Positions 8,782-17,859 are shown, numbered from the stretch's first letter. The stretch is 64,000 nt of DNA from Nocardioides psychrotolerans (GCF_900113685.1 NZ_FOQG01000010.1:97632-161631); one strand, 5' to 3'. Numbers and translations are program-made. The notes: generated by a model not told the origin, from the letters alone.

Positions 8782-9876
8782 ATGCGTCGCACCGCAGCCC
8801 TCACCGCCGCCGCTCTGGCCCTGACGGTTCCCGTCCTGGGGTTCTCCGCCGCCTACGCGGACCAGGGCAGCGACGACAACGGCGGCAAGGTCTGCCTGCC
8901 GCTCAACTCGGGCAAGATCGACACCCAGGGAGACCCGCAGACGGTGACCATCAAGGCACCGTCCGGCATGGTCATCACCGGCTACTGCGTCAAGGCCGGC
9001 AGCGACAAGCAGGGCAACGGTCCTGAGTACGTCGAGGTCGTGAAGCCGGTCGAGACGATCGTCATCCGCCACAGCTCCGACAAGGCTGTCTCGCACTACT
9101 CGTTCTCCTACGGCAAGCCTGCCGCGACGCCGACGCCTGAGCCCACCCCGACGCCCGAGCCCACCCCGACGCCCGAGCCTCCGGCCGAGCTGCCGCCGGT
9201 CGTCAACCCGCCGACGTCCACCACCGACAACTTCGACTGGAACTGGAAGTACGCCGCGCCCTCGTGCGACGCACTGACCGTGGCCTACCCCTCCGACATC
9301 CCGTCCGGGCAGTCCAACGACGTCAACATCCGCCTGTCCACGGACAAGGGCGAGGTCACGCTCAACTACCACAACAACGAGACCACCTGGTCCGGCACGC
9401 AGGGCTTCACCTACAGCCAGCACGCGCGCTGGCCGGCCGGTGTCACCGCGTACGCCGTGGTCTGGGTCCAGGTCGCCGGCAGCAACTACCACTTCGGCGA
9501 GAGCTTCCACAACGCCCCGATCGAGTCGCCGGTCAAGTGCCGCATCACCTCCGACGGCAACGCCGAGACCTACGACGTCCCGGTGGGGGTCAGCGACGTC
9601 GCAGGTCTGCGCACCTCGACCACTGTGGCCAAGGGCCGCGCAGCTGCCCCCGCCGTGATCTCGGTCGTCCAGCCCGGGCTCGCCCCGCTGACGCTGCAGA
9701 AGCTCTCGGGCAGCACCTGGACGGCCGTCAAGACGGTTGCAGTCACCGACGGCAGCGCCAAGGTGACCTTCCCGAAGCAGACCCGCAAGGGCACCTTCAA
9801 GTACCGCCTGGTCCTGCCCGGGTCCGAGTCCGTCACCGGCGACACCACCGCGCCCCTCACCGTGCGCGTCCGCTGA
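8782..9876 (+). CDS. Secreted protein with TPTPEP repeats
   Basis: A 364-aa protein with a Sec signal peptide (MRRTAALTAAALALTVPVLG, cleavage after AYA). Residues ~30-112 form a small Cys-containing beta-type domain. A TPTPEP linker of three near-identical units (116-133) follows. Residues ~150-255 form a beta-rich domain with Cys near both ends (APSCDALTVAYP and SPVKCRIT). The C-terminal ~100 residues resemble an Ig-like or bacterial cell-surface beta sandwich. No catalytic motif or sortase signal is seen. It is probably an extracellular structural or binding protein. A nested hairpin lies just after the stop. Confidence 0.65.
   Translation: MRRTAALTAAALALTVPVLGFSAAYADQGSDDNGGKVCLPLNSGKIDTQGDPQTVTIKAPSGMVITGYCVKAGSDKQGNGPEYVEVVKPVETIVIRHSSDKAVSHYSFSYGKPAATPTPEPTPTPEPTPTPEPPAELPPVVNPPTSTTDNFDWNWKYAAPSCDALTVAYPSDIPSGQSNDVNIRLSTDKGEVTLNYHNNETTWSGTQGFTYSQHARWPAGVTAYAVVWVQVAGSNYHFGESFHNAPIESPVKCRITSDGNAETYDVPVGVSDVAGLRTSTTVAKGRAAAPAVISVVQPGLAPLTLQKLSGSTWTAVKTVAVTDGSAKVTFPKQTRKGTFKYRLVLPGSESVTGDTTAPLTVRVR
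9127..9180 (+). repeat. Three-unit 18-bp tandem repeat encoding TPTPEP
   Basis: Three in-frame copies of an 18-bp unit differ only at third codon positions. They encode an extended Pro/Thr linker typical of exported actinobacterial proteins. Confidence 0.8.
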
Positions 9877-9898
9877 CCTCCAGCTCGACGACGTAGCC

Positions 9899-9945
9899 GA
9901 GGAGCCGGCGGCCGTGACGCGACCCGTCACTGCTGTCGGCTCCTC
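9899..9945 (+). terminator. Nested hairpin after the secreted protein gene
   Basis: The outer stem GAGGAGCCG/CGGCTCCTC (9899-9907 with 9937-9945) encloses an inner stem GTGACG/CGTCAC (9914-9919 with 9925-9930). It lies 23 bp after the stop codon. There is no T-tract, as is usual for high-GC terminators. Confidence 0.5.
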
Positions 9946-10047
9946 GCACGTTCACCGGCACGGCGGCGGCAGCCTCGTCCTACGACGTGGCGGCGGTGAT
10001 GGCCAGCACGACAGCGTGGATCCATCGGCGCAGAGGATGACCGCGTC

Positions 10048-10053
10048 TACGCT
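10048..10053 (+). promoter_or_regulatory. -10 element of the GAF-ATPase gene, leaderless
   Basis: TACGCT lies 6 nt before the GTG at 10060. Confidence 0.45.
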
Positions 10054-10059
10054 GGGGGC

Positions 10060-10986
10060 GTGGACGTCACGGGGGAAGCCGATTCCATCGGCAGCCTGGC
10101 CGAGGCGAACGACCTCGACTCTGTCGTGCGTCACGCCCTGACCGGTCTCCTGTGTCGCCCCGGCGTGCGTCGGGTCGGCCTCGCGCTCACCGAGGGTGGC
10201 GGACGCCGACTGAGGTTCACCGCCCGCGACCGGGACGGCCAGGAGCAGGCGCCGCAGTGGTGCCTGATCGACGCCTACGACGATGTCCCCCTCACCTGCG
10301 TCGTCAGCACCGGGGAGCCGATCGTGGCCGGCGTGGACGACCTCGACCGCCGCTTCCGCGGGATGGTCGCGCACCAGCGCGAGCAGGGGACCACGGCGCT
10401 GGCGGCGCTGCCGCTGCCCGGCACCGGGTCGCCGCTCGGTGGGGTGATCCTCTTCTACGAAGGCGCCCCGGGGTTCGGGCCCTCCGAGCAGCACGACCTG
10501 GCCGTGGTCGCAGCCGAGGTCGCCGCCGCGCTGGTGCGGGTCCGAGCCACGTCACAGCGTCGCGAGCGCGTGCTCGCCGACGAGCCGGTCGACGACCAGG
10601 CCCGCGTCGGTGACGTCGTCGTCGAGGGCGACCCCCGCTCCGCCGGCGTGGCCCGCCGGTTCCTGCGCGCGCGGCTCGGGGAGTGGGCCGTCGACGAGGA
10701 CGTGATCGACACCGCCGTGCTGCTGCTGTCCGAGCTGGTCACGAACGCGATCATCCACACCGACAACCCTGCGGAGATCCGGGTGGTGCTGGGCGACGGC
10801 GAGCTCACTGTGACGGTGCGCGACCACGGGCGAGCCGGTGACGCCGGTGACGCCGAGCCCGACGGCGACGACGACCCCTTGCGCGTGCACGGGCGCGGGC
10901 TGCAGCTGGTCGAGGCCCTGTCAGAGCGCTGGGGCTCCGAGCGTGACGCCGTCGGCACCACCGTCTGGTTCGCTCTCCGGGCGTAG
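10060..10986 (+). CDS. GAF domain and RsbW-type ATPase regulator
   Basis: A 308-aa cytosolic protein. Residues ~15-165 form a GAF-type sensor domain (VRHALTGLLCRPGVRRVGLAL ... GGVILFYEG). Residues ~195-308 form an anti-sigma-type HATPase domain (SELVTNAIIHTDNP, TVTVRDHGRAG, GRGLQLVEALSERWG, GTTVWFAL). It has no HisKA dimerisation helix, so it resembles RsbW/SpoIIAB-like switch kinases rather than a two-component kinase. It probably responds to a small-molecule or redox signal and controls a sigma factor or anti-anti-sigma partner, none of which is encoded here. The DUF2218 gene follows 9 bp after the stop. Confidence 0.75.
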   Translation: MDVTGEADSIGSLAEANDLDSVVRHALTGLLCRPGVRRVGLALTEGGGRRLRFTARDRDGQEQAPQWCLIDAYDDVPLTCVVSTGEPIVAGVDDLDRRFRGMVAHQREQGTTALAALPLPGTGSPLGGVILFYEGAPGFGPSEQHDLAVVAAEVAAALVRVRATSQRRERVLADEPVDDQARVGDVVVEGDPRSAGVARRFLRARLGEWAVDEDVIDTAVLLLSELVTNAIIHTDNPAEIRVVLGDGELTVTVRDHGRAGDAGDAEPDGDDDPLRVHGRGLQLVEALSERWGSERDAVGTTVWFALRA

Positions 10987-10989
10987 CCT
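10984..10989 (+). promoter_or_regulatory. -10 element of the DUF2218 gene, leaderless
   Basis: TAGCCT lies 6 nt before the GTG at 10996. Its first three bases are the stop codon of the preceding gene. Confidence 0.45.
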
Positions 10990-10995
10990 GACCAC

Positions 10996-11292
10996 GTGGA
11001 CGACGCCCTGATCACCGTGACCGGCACGATGCGCACCGACCGTCCGGAGCGCTTCGCCAAGCAGCTCCTGAGCCACTGGTCCCACCGGGGCGAGGTCCTC
11101 GAGGAGGACGGCGCCCTCGTGCAGCGGTGGGAGACCGGGCAGGTCATCTCGCTGCGCGCCACCGAGGACGCCCTCGAGGTGGAGGTCTCGGTCGTCGAGG
11201 GCGATGACTCGGCCCGCTTCGCCCAGGTCGTCAAGGAGCACCTCGAGCGCTTCGGCCAGCGAGACGAGCTCGACCTCGTCTGGCACGTCTGA
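10996..11292 (+). CDS. DUF2218 domain protein
   Basis: A 98-aa soluble protein that is almost entirely a DUF2218 domain (TGTMRTDRPERFAKQLLSHW, then VVKEHLERFGQRDEL). Family members in siderophore or iron contexts are uncharacterised, and no iron gene is nearby. It sits between the GAF-ATPase and phospholipase D genes, all on the plus strand with gaps of 9 and 12 bp. It may be co-expressed with them. Confidence 0.75.
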   Translation: MDDALITVTGTMRTDRPERFAKQLLSHWSHRGEVLEEDGALVQRWETGQVISLRATEDALEVEVSVVEGDDSARFAQVVKEHLERFGQRDELDLVWHV

Positions 11293-11304
11293 GGGCCGGC
11301 CGAC

Positions 11305-12894
11305 GTGGCCGTGACCGACTGGTTGCTGCGCCAGCACGAGCGCGGCAACCCCTACTCCCGTCTGGACGACCACCACCTCGGCGACACGGCCTGGTCGACC
11401 GGCAACCAGGTGCGCCCACTCGTCCACGGGGCCACCTACTTCGCCGAGCTGCTCGAGCGCCTCGACGCCACCGTCGAGGGCGACCTGGTCTTCTTCACCG
11501 ACTGGCAGGGCGACGCCGACGAGCGCCTCGACGGGACCCCGGGCAGCGAGGTGGCCGACGTGCTGGCCCGCGCCGACGAACGCGGCGTCGATGTCCGTGG
11601 GCTGGTCTGGCGATCGCACAGCCTGGCGGTGGGCTTCACAGCGGGCGAGAACCTCCGGCTCGGGCAGGTGCTGCAGTCGCGGGGCGCCGAGGCGCTGCTC
11701 GACATGCGCGTGCGCCACGGCGGCTCGCACCACCAGAAGCTGCTCGTCATCCGGCACCACGACGATTCCTCCCGCGACGTCGCCTACGTCGGCGGGATCG
11801 ACCTGTGCCACTCCCGGCGCGACGACCGCGACCACCAGGGTGACCCGCAGGCGTTGGTCACCATGGCCGAGGAGTACGGCGACACCCCGCCCTGGCACGA
11901 CATCCAGGCAGCCATCACGGGGCCGGCCGTCCACGACGTGGAGACCGTCTTCCGCGAGCGCTGGGAGGATCCCACGCCGCTGACCCGCAGCCCGCTGTTC
12001 TGGCTGCGCGACCGGGTGCTCGGCCTCGACGTCAGCCCGGACCCGCTGCCCGAGCAAGCCCCACCGCCGCCCGCTCCCGCCGGCGCCACGCACGCGGTCC
12101 AGCTCCTGCTCACCTACCCCGACCTGCGCCTCGGGCGGGACTACCCCTTTGCGCGCGGCGGGGAGCGCAGCGTCGCCCGGGGCTACTCCAAGGCGCTCGG
12201 GCGGGCGCGCACCCTGGTCTACCTCGAGGACCAGTACCTCTGGGGTCGTCACATCGGCGACGCCTTCACCCAGGCCCTGCGTGAGCAGCCCGACCTGCAC
12301 GTGCTGGCCGTCGTTCCCCTCCACCCGGACCTGGCCGGAGCGGCCCGCGTCCCCGAGCTGCTGGGTCGCCGACGCGCCATGGAGGAGATGCACCGGGCAG
12401 CGCCCGACCGGGTCGCCGTCTTCGGGATCGAGAACCACGCCGGGACACCGGTCTACGTGCACGCCAAGTGCTGCATCATCGACGACACCTGGGCCACCAT
12501 CGGCTCCGACAACTTGAACCGACGCTCCTGGACCCACGACTCCGAGCTGTCGGCCGTCGTCGTCGACACCGATCCCGAGGACCCGGGCGGCTTTGCGCGC
12601 TCCCTGCGCCTGGGGCTGGCGGCCGAGCACCTGGACCGCGACGAGGACGACGCCGACGCGATGGCCGACTGCGTGGACCCGATCGGCATGTTCCATGCCT
12701 TCGACCGCAGCGCGGAGCGCCTCGACGCCTGGCACGACGGTGGCCGGGTGGGCGAGCGGCCGCCCGGGCGGCTGCGCCGGCTGGAGGTGCCCGAGGTGCC
12801 CGCCCGGCACCGCCCCTGGGCGCTGCCGGCCTACCTCACCATGCACGATCCCGACGGTCGACCGCGCTCCCGTCGGCGGCGCGACGACTTCTAG
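11305..12894 (+). CDS. Phospholipase D family protein
   Basis: A 529-aa protein with two HKD-like motifs. The first is HQKLLVIR at 143-150, which keeps His and Lys but has Arg in place of the usual Asp. The second is HAKCCIID at 386-393, which is complete and is followed by GSDNLNRRSW. The PLD fold uses both His residues in a two-step transphosphatidylation, so catalysis seems possible. No signal peptide is visible, so it may be cytosolic or membrane-peripheral. The GTG start at 11305 is 12 bp after the DUF2218 stop. Candidate roles are phospholipid turnover or cardiolipin-like synthesis. Confidence 0.8.
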   Translation: MAVTDWLLRQHERGNPYSRLDDHHLGDTAWSTGNQVRPLVHGATYFAELLERLDATVEGDLVFFTDWQGDADERLDGTPGSEVADVLARADERGVDVRGLVWRSHSLAVGFTAGENLRLGQVLQSRGAEALLDMRVRHGGSHHQKLLVIRHHDDSSRDVAYVGGIDLCHSRRDDRDHQGDPQALVTMAEEYGDTPPWHDIQAAITGPAVHDVETVFRERWEDPTPLTRSPLFWLRDRVLGLDVSPDPLPEQAPPPPAPAGATHAVQLLLTYPDLRLGRDYPFARGGERSVARGYSKALGRARTLVYLEDQYLWGRHIGDAFTQALREQPDLHVLAVVPLHPDLAGAARVPELLGRRRAMEEMHRAAPDRVAVFGIENHAGTPVYVHAKCCIIDDTWATIGSDNLNRRSWTHDSELSAVVVDTDPEDPGGFARSLRLGLAAEHLDRDEDDADAMADCVDPIGMFHAFDRSAERLDAWHDGGRVGERPPGRLRRLEVPEVPARHRPWALPAYLTMHDPDGRPRSRRRRDDF

Positions 12895-13002
12895 TGGTGT
12901 CCGGGACGAGTTCGTGGGTCGGGTTCGTCTCAGGAAGCCCGCCCACACGCCGATCGGCGTACGGTGAGGGAACGAGCAAGCCACGCCGATGTGAAAGGCC
13001 TC

Positions 13003-13689
13003 ATGCCGCCAGGGACCAGCACGAGCGTCACCGAGACCGACCTCCGCACGGACACCTCCCATCGGCCCAGCCTCCGCTCCATCGTCAAGCGCGTCGCGCT
13101 CAGCCTGGTGATCGCCTGCGCGGTCCCGGCTGCGTTGTTCTACGGCTTCCTGATGGCCACCGGGGTGTGGACCGCGATGCTAGTCGCCCTCGCCTGGGCC
13201 TACGGCGCCATCGCTTGGCGCGCGGCCACGCACCGCCGTACGTCGGGCCTGCTGATCCTTACCGCGATCGTGCTGACCGGACGTACGGTCGTCTCGTTCG
13301 TCGCCGACAGCACGTACTTCTACTTTCTGCAGCCGATCATCAGCGACGGCGTGGTCGCCACCGCGTTCCTGCTCTCGCTGGCGAGCGCGCGGCCGATGGT
13401 GGCCCGACTCGCCGGCGACTTCTACCCGATGGACCACGAGATCTCGGTGCGTCCCCGCATCCGTCGGCTCTTCCGCGACCTCACCCTGGTCTGGGCGCTG
13501 GTGTGCCTCGGCAAGGCGAGCGCCACGTTGTGGCTCCTGCAGACGCAGTCGATGGAGACCTTCGTGCTCGCCAACAGCCTGACCGGACTGAGCCTCACGG
13601 CGCTCGCCGCCGCGGCCACGATCGTGACCGCGGCCGTCGTGGCCCGTGACGAGGGCCTGCTCTGCCCGGCGAAGGCTCTCGCCGTCTGA
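13003..13689 (+). CDS. Small multi-pass membrane protein (VC0807-like)
   Basis: About 228 aa with five or six hydrophobic segments, including LSLVIACAVPAALFYGFLMA and LICRTVV-like and ISDGVVATAFLLSLAS-like helices. It resembles the VC0807-like family, of unknown function. I choose the ATG at 13003, with GAAAGG just upstream. A GTG at 12964 is in frame but overlaps a TACGGT -10-like element (12960-12965), which would leave a leader of about 30 nt. It is convergent with the UbiA gene. Confidence 0.6.
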   Translation: MPPGTSTSVTETDLRTDTSHRPSLRSIVKRVALSLVIACAVPAALFYGFLMATGVWTAMLVALAWAYGAIAWRAATHRRTSGLLILTAIVLTGRTVVSFVADSTYFYFLQPIISDGVVATAFLLSLASARPMVARLAGDFYPMDHEISVRPRIRRLFRDLTLVWALVCLGKASATLWLLQTQSMETFVLANSLTGLSLTALAAAATIVTAAVVARDEGLLCPAKALAV

Positions 13690-13752
13690 CGGACGACGTC
13701 ACTCACGACGTCGAGACGGGCCGTCGCTACGACGCCGGGTGTGGCGAGGTGA

Positions 13753-14550
13753 TCAGGACGCCAGCACCAGCAGCACCACGTCGACCAACGCGATCCCGAT
13801 CGCGGCTAGGAACGGCACCCGCCCCCGGCCGGCGAGCGAGACCAGCAACAGGACGGCCACGACGGCGAGGCCCGCGACCGAGAGGCGCGTGAGCCCGGAG
13901 CCGAGGGCCGCCACGAGCGAGCCGGTGGCCAGGACCACGGTGGCCACGACGGGCAGCCGACGTGCGCCGAGCCGGTGGGGGAGCCCGTGCACGCCCGTGG
14001 CCGCGTCGTCGGCCAGGTCCGGGAGCACGTTGACCAGGTGGGCTCCGACCCCCAGCAGTGCGCCTGCCGTGGGGACCCACCAGTCCGGCAGCCCACCCGG
14101 CAGCTCACCCGGCTGCCCTGCCAGGGACACGAAGACGGTCAAGGTCGCGAACGAGAAGGCGTAGGGCAGCCACGACCACACGGTCGCCTTGAGCCCTAGG
14201 TTGTAGGACCACGCCGACGCCACGCAGGCCAGGTGGACGACACCGGCCACGAGGCCGCACGCGAGCGACAGCGGCACGACGGCGACGACCGCGCCCGCGC
14301 AGGCGAGCCGCACCGTCCGCTCGCTCACCTGGCCGGCCGGGATCGGCTTGTCGCGACGCTCCACGGCCCGGTCGCGCGGCAGGTCGATCAGGTCGTTGGA
14401 CCAGCCGACCGAGAGCTGGCCGGCAAGGACGGCGAGGCCCACCAGCACGAGCCGCCCCGGCGTGAGGTCCGCTGCGACCCCGAGGAGCAGGGCGAGGACC
14501 GTGACGGCGAGCGCGGGCCCACCGTGGGCGGCGCGGAGCAGCGCGGGCAC
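13753..14550 (-). CDS. UbiA-family prenyltransferase
   Basis: A 265-aa integral membrane protein with 7-8 predicted helices. It has the two Asp-rich Mg2+/diphosphate motifs of the UbiA superfamily: NDLIDLPRD at 52-60, and DLADDAATG near 180. UbiA enzymes transfer a prenyl chain from a polyprenyl diphosphate to an aromatic or other acceptor. It is the last gene of a five-gene operon with a type III PKS, so a resorcinol or quinone product of that PKS is the expected acceptor (inference). The GTG start is 9 bp after the idi stop. An alternative reading is a menaquinone-type MenA, but the context argues against it. Confidence 0.85.
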   Translation of the reverse strand: MPALLRAAHGGPALAVTVLALLLGVAADLTPGRLVLVGLAVLAGQLSVGWSNDLIDLPRDRAVERRDKPIPAGQVSERTVRLACAGAVVAVVPLSLACGLVAGVVHLACVASAWSYNLGLKATVWSWLPYAFSFATLTVFVSLAGQPGELPGGLPDWWVPTAGALLGVGAHLVNVLPDLADDAATGVHGLPHRLGARRLPVVATVVLATGSLVAALGSGLTRLSVAGLAVVAVLLLVSLAGRGRVPFLAAIGIALVDVVLLVLAS

Positions 14551-14559
14551 GTCGGGCGC

Positions 14560-15138
14560 TCAGACGCGGGCGGCAGGCGGGAGCGAGTCTCCGCCGCGGG
14601 CGGGCGCCGTGAGCGGGTCCTCCGGCAGCTGCGCGACCTGGTCGCGGCACCACGGGCTGATCTCCTGAGATCCGTCGAGCACCCCGCGACGGAAGTCGGA
14701 CCAGTCGACCCAGCGGTGGTCCTCGACCTCCCCCGGGTCGGGGTCGACCTCGCCCGTGGCCGTGGCGACGAAGACGGGGCACATCTCGTTCTCCACGACG
14801 CCGTCGGGCATCACCGCCCGGTAGCGGAACGCCGGCAGCATCAGGGTGACCCCCACGGCCCGCACGCCGACCTCGTCACCCACGCGCCGTCGTACGGCGT
14901 CGGCGAGGGACTCGCCGGGGCCCGGGTGGCCGCACACGCTGTTGGTCCAGGCCCCGGGCCAGGTCGGCTTGCTCAGCGCGCGACGGGTGAGGAGCAGGCG
15001 TCCGCCCGCGTCGAAGAGGTAGCAGGAGAACGCCAGGTGCAGGGGGGTGTCGGTGTGGTGCACCCCCGCCTTGGGTGTCGTGCCGATGGCGTGGCCCTGC
15101 TCGTCGAGCAGGACGACAAGCTCCTCGGTGACGGTCAT
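14560..15138 (-). CDS. idi: Isopentenyl-diphosphate isomerase, type I
   Basis: A 192-aa Nudix-fold protein. It carries the catalytic Cys in TNSVCGHP, the metal-binding region GESLADAVRRRVGDEVG and the catalytic Glu in ENEMCPVF. It interconverts IPP and DMAPP and so provides the allylic starter for prenyl chains. Its ATG overlaps the upstream FAD-oxidoreductase stop (ATGA) and the UbiA gene follows 9 bp later. Its place in this operon suggests a dedicated isoprenoid supply for the prenylation step. Confidence 0.9.
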   Translation of the reverse strand: MTVTEELVVLLDEQGHAIGTTPKAGVHHTDTPLHLAFSCYLFDAGGRLLLTRRALSKPTWPGAWTNSVCGHPGPGESLADAVRRRVGDEVGVRAVGVTLMLPAFRYRAVMPDGVVENEMCPVFVATATGEVDPDPGEVEDHRWVDWSDFRRGVLDGSQEISPWCRDQVAQLPEDPLTAPARGGDSLPPAARV

Positions 15139-16157
15139 GCGGGCCTCGCGAGCTGGTTGACCGCCGCGCCGAAGACCCAGGGGACGGTGGCGGCGGCGGG
15201 GACGATGCGACGCCGGAGCGCGCGGTGACGGGTGGTGGTCAGGAGCCCCTGGGTCAGGAGGTCGTGACGCCAGCCGAGCCGACGCCAGGCGCGAGCGTAG
15301 TCGTCGGGTCGCCCTGCCGCCACGGCACGGACGGCCGCTCGCGCCTGCGCGAGGCCGAGGGCGATGCCCTCGCCGGTCAACGCGTCGACGTAGCCGGCCG
15401 CGTCGCCGACGAGCAGCACGCGTCCGGCGACCCGCTGGCGGGCGCGTTGGCGCAGCGGCCCGGCGCCGCGCACGTCCTCGACGTCGTGCGCGCCGAGCCG
15501 CTCGGCCAGCAGCGGGAAGGCAGTGAGCAGCTCGTGCAGCGGGCGCCGCTCGTCGGTCAGCACGGCGACCCCGATCCGGTCGTCACCGACGGGGGTCACG
15601 TAGGCCTCGCTGCCGGCTGCCCAGTGCACCTCCACCATCGAGGTCCAGGGGGCGACGTCGAGGTGGCAGCGCTGACCGTAGCGGCGGTGGCCCTCGACCG
15701 GCGCGTCCAGGCCGAGCAGCCGGCGAACGGGGGAGTGCAGGCCGTCCGCGGCGATCAGGTGCCGGGTCGGCTCGCCGTCGACGAGGAGGTGGTCGCCCCG
15801 GTCCTCGACGGTGCGGACGGCGCGGGTGTCGGTCGGGACCCCCGCCCGCTCGACGGCGCTCGACAGCGCCGCGTGCAACGTCGTACGACGGACCCCGCGG
15901 CCGGGCCCGTGGCGGAACGTCGCCTCGGCCTGGCGGCGGCCGTCGAGGTAACGGATGCCGGTGATCGGGTGCCCCTCCAGGGGGACGTCGAGATCGGCGA
16001 GGGCGGCGACCGCACCCGGCATGAGGCCCTCTCCGCAGGCCTTGTCGATCACGCCGGGGCGAGGCTCGAGGACCCCGACGTCCAGGCCTGCGCGGGCGGC
16101 GTAGAGGGCGGTGGCGAGGCCCACGGGACCCCCGCCGGCCACCAGGAGGTCACGCAC
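15135..16157 (-). CDS. FAD-dependent oxidoreductase, geranylgeranyl-reductase/hydroxylase type
   Basis: A 340-aa protein. It has the Rossmann FAD motif GGGPVG near the N-terminus, DKACGEGLMPGA as in geranylgeranyl-reductase/CbrA-type flavoproteins, and the second FAD motif LLVGDAAGYVDALTGEG at ~255. In the Streptomyces srs operon the equivalent flavoprotein (SrsC) hydroxylates an alkylresorcinol to a quinone precursor. The alternative is reduction of a prenyl chain, and sequence alone cannot separate the two. The GTG start overlaps the stop of the methyltransferase gene by 8 bp, and the ATGA overlap with idi shows tight coupling. Confidence 0.82.
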   Translation of the reverse strand: MRDLLVAGGGPVGLATALYAARAGLDVGVLEPRPGVIDKACGEGLMPGAVAALADLDVPLEGHPITGIRYLDGRRQAEATFRHGPGRGVRRTTLHAALSSAVERAGVPTDTRAVRTVEDRGDHLLVDGEPTRHLIAADGLHSPVRRLLGLDAPVEGHRRYGQRCHLDVAPWTSMVEVHWAAGSEAYVTPVGDDRIGVAVLTDERRPLHELLTAFPLLAERLGAHDVEDVRGAGPLRQRARQRVAGRVLLVGDAAGYVDALTGEGIALGLAQARAAVRAVAAGRPDDYARAWRRLGWRHDLLTQGLLTTTRHRALRRRIVPAAATVPWVFGAAVNQLARPA

Positions 16158-16686
16158 GGCCCGAGGCCCGGGGCAGGGTGGCGAGGGCGGCGTCCTCGGC
16201 GCGGATCCGCACGGCCAGCAGCGCGGCGTTGGCGACGGTGAAGACCCCGGCGGTGATCCACGAGGCGTGCATCAGCGGCAGGGCCACCCCCTCCAGGACG
16301 ACGGCGACGTAGTTGGGGTGACGCAGGAAGCGGTAGGGCCCGCCGGTCACCGGGGCGAGGTCGGGGACCACGATCACGCGGGTGTTCCACCGCCGCCCCA
16401 GGGTCGTGATGCACCACCAGCGCAGCACCTGGGCACCCACGGCCAGCACCAACATCGACCAGGCCAGGAGCGGAGCGACGTCCGGGCGGCGCACCCAGGC
16501 TTCCACGAGCATCGCGACCAGGAACCCGGAGTGGAGCACCACCATGAACGGGTAGTGCCCCTGGCCGGTCTCACGGCCGCCGCGCTCCAGGCTCCAGGCG
16601 GCGTTGCGCTTGCTCACGACCAGCTCGGCCAGTCGCTCCAGGCCGACCAGGCCGACGACGACGGTGAAGGCGAGCAGCGTCGTCAC
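16150..16686 (-). CDS. Isoprenylcysteine carboxyl methyltransferase family protein (SrsB-like)
   Basis: A 178-aa membrane protein with about four helices and the ICMT signature [19 protein letters not shown] (RHPNY) that binds SAM. Next to type III PKS genes such enzymes (SrsB, BpsB) methylate alkylresorcinols or alkylpyrones rather than prenyl-cysteines. The GTG at 16686 overlaps the PKS stop (GTGA), so it is translationally coupled to that gene. Confidence 0.85.
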   Translation of the reverse strand: MTTLLAFTVVVGLVGLERLAELVVSKRNAAWSLERGGRETGQGHYPFMVVLHSGFLVAMLVEAWVRRPDVAPLLAWSMLVLAVGAQVLRWWCITTLGRRWNTRVIVVPDLAPVTGGPYRFLRHPNYVAVVLEGVALPLMHASWITAGVFTVANAALLAVRIRAEDAALATLPRASGRA

Positions 16687-17768
16687 GCCGGGACCCCGAC
16701 GGTGCCCCCGGCGGTCGATGTCGCGCGGACCAGGACCAGCTCGGAGCAGAACCCGGGACCCATCGCCAGGACGATGCCGTGGCTGCCAGGCTCCGGTGGC
16801 CGGTCCCGCAACGTGTCCTCCAGGACGTGGAGGACCGAGGCCGAGGAGAGGTTGCCGATGCGGGCCAGGGAGTCCCAGGTGAGCTGGACGGCCTCGCGCG
16901 GGACCTCCAGGGCCTCCTCGAGGGCCTCGATCACCTTCGGTCCGCCCGGGTGGCACACCCACCAGCCGATGTCGGCCCGGGTGAGGTCGTGGTCGGCGAG
17001 GAAGGTGTCGACGTCCTCGCGGATGTAGCGACCCACGATCATGGGGACGTTGGCGTCGAGGACGATGCGGAGGCCACCGTCGGTGACGTCGAAGCCCATC
17101 GTGCGCTCGGAGTCGGGGTAGAGGCGGCTGCGGGTGGCGAGCACCTCGGCGGGTCCGCCGCGCTCCGTGCCGCCGCGGGCGACGACGGCCGCAGCGCCGT
17201 CGCCGAAGAGACCGCTCGAGACCAGGTTGGGCACCGACACGTCGTCGCGCTGCACCGTGAGCGAGCACAGCTCGACACACACCAGGACCGCGACCTCGTC
17301 GGGATGGCCGACCAGGTAGTCGTGCAGGCGGGCGATGCCCGCTGCTCCGGCCACGCAGCCCAGTCCCACGAGCGGGACCCGCTTGACGTCGGGCCGCAGA
17401 CCGACGACGGAGGCGATGCGCGCGTCCAGGCTGGGGATCGCCAGTCCTGTGACGGTGGCGACGACGACCACGTCGACGTCGGACGGGGTGAGGTCAGCGG
17501 CCTTGAGCGCGTCGATGAGTGCCCGGGAGCCGAGCTCGACGGCGTGCTCCAGGAAGTGGTCGTTGGCCTGGCCGAACCCCTCGAGGGCGCCGTAGGCCTC
17601 CAGCGGCAGGACCAGGCTGCGTTGGCGGACCCCGGCGTTGGCGTGCAGCCGTCGGAGCAACCGCTCGTCGACGCTGCGCTTCGCGATCACCTCGACGAAC
17701 GCCTCGGTGATCTCCTGCTGGGCATAGGTGTGCTCAGGCAGTGCGCCCCTGACCGCGAGGATCTCCAT
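16683..17768 (-). CDS. Type III polyketide synthase (SrsA/alkylresorcinol synthase-like)
   Basis: A 361-aa thiolase-fold enzyme with a complete catalytic triad: C138 in [12 protein letters not shown]273 in WWVCHPGGP and N306 in RIGNLSSAS. The H-to-N spacing (33) equals that of chalcone synthases, and GFGQAND-type and GDGAAAVV elements are present. The ATG at 17768 is chosen because GAAGGAG lies 8 nt before it; the reading frame extends 17 codons upstream without a ribosome-binding site. It extends a starter acyl-CoA with malonyl-CoA units. With methyltransferase and flavoprotein genes downstream, an alkylresorcinol or alkylpyrone from a fatty-acyl starter is likely (inference). A TACCGT -10-like element lies at 17809-17814. 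Confidence 0.9.
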   Translation of the reverse strand: MEILAVRGALPEHTYAQQEITEAFVEVIAKRSVDERLLRRLHANAGVRQRSLVLPLEAYGALEGFGQANDHFLEHAVELGSRALIDALKAADLTPSDVDVVVVATVTGLAIPSLDARIASVVGLRPDVKRVPLVGLGCVAGAAGIARLHDYLVGHPDEVAVLVCVELCSLTVQRDDVSVPNLVSSGLFGDGAAAVVARGGTERGGPAEVLATRSRLYPDSERTMGFDVTDGGLRIVLDANVPMIVGRYIREDVDTFLADHDLTRADIGWWVCHPGGPKVIEALEEALEVPREAVQLTWDSLARIGNLSSASVLHVLEDTLRDRPPEPGSHGIVLAMGPGFCSELVLVRATSTAGGTVGVPA

Positions 17769-17859
17769 GCGTGCGGCTCCTTCGTCGGGGTGGGGGGGTG
17801 CCCTCGTCACGGTACCCATCAGGGCAGCAGACGCACGGCTCTGCCGTAGGCCGGGTGGT

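Noticed and set aside
10921..13062. Minus-strand open frame of 713 codons
   Set aside because: It is antisense to the phospholipase D gene, which has intact catalytic motifs on the plus strand.
13753..14550. MenA or UbiA of respiratory quinone synthesis
   Set aside because: No other menaquinone gene is present, and the gene is coupled to idi and the PKS cluster.
16150..16686. Protein prenylation system, from the ICMT-type methyltransferase
   Set aside because: Bacteria lack CaaX prenylation as a rule, and the PKS context points to a small-molecule substrate.
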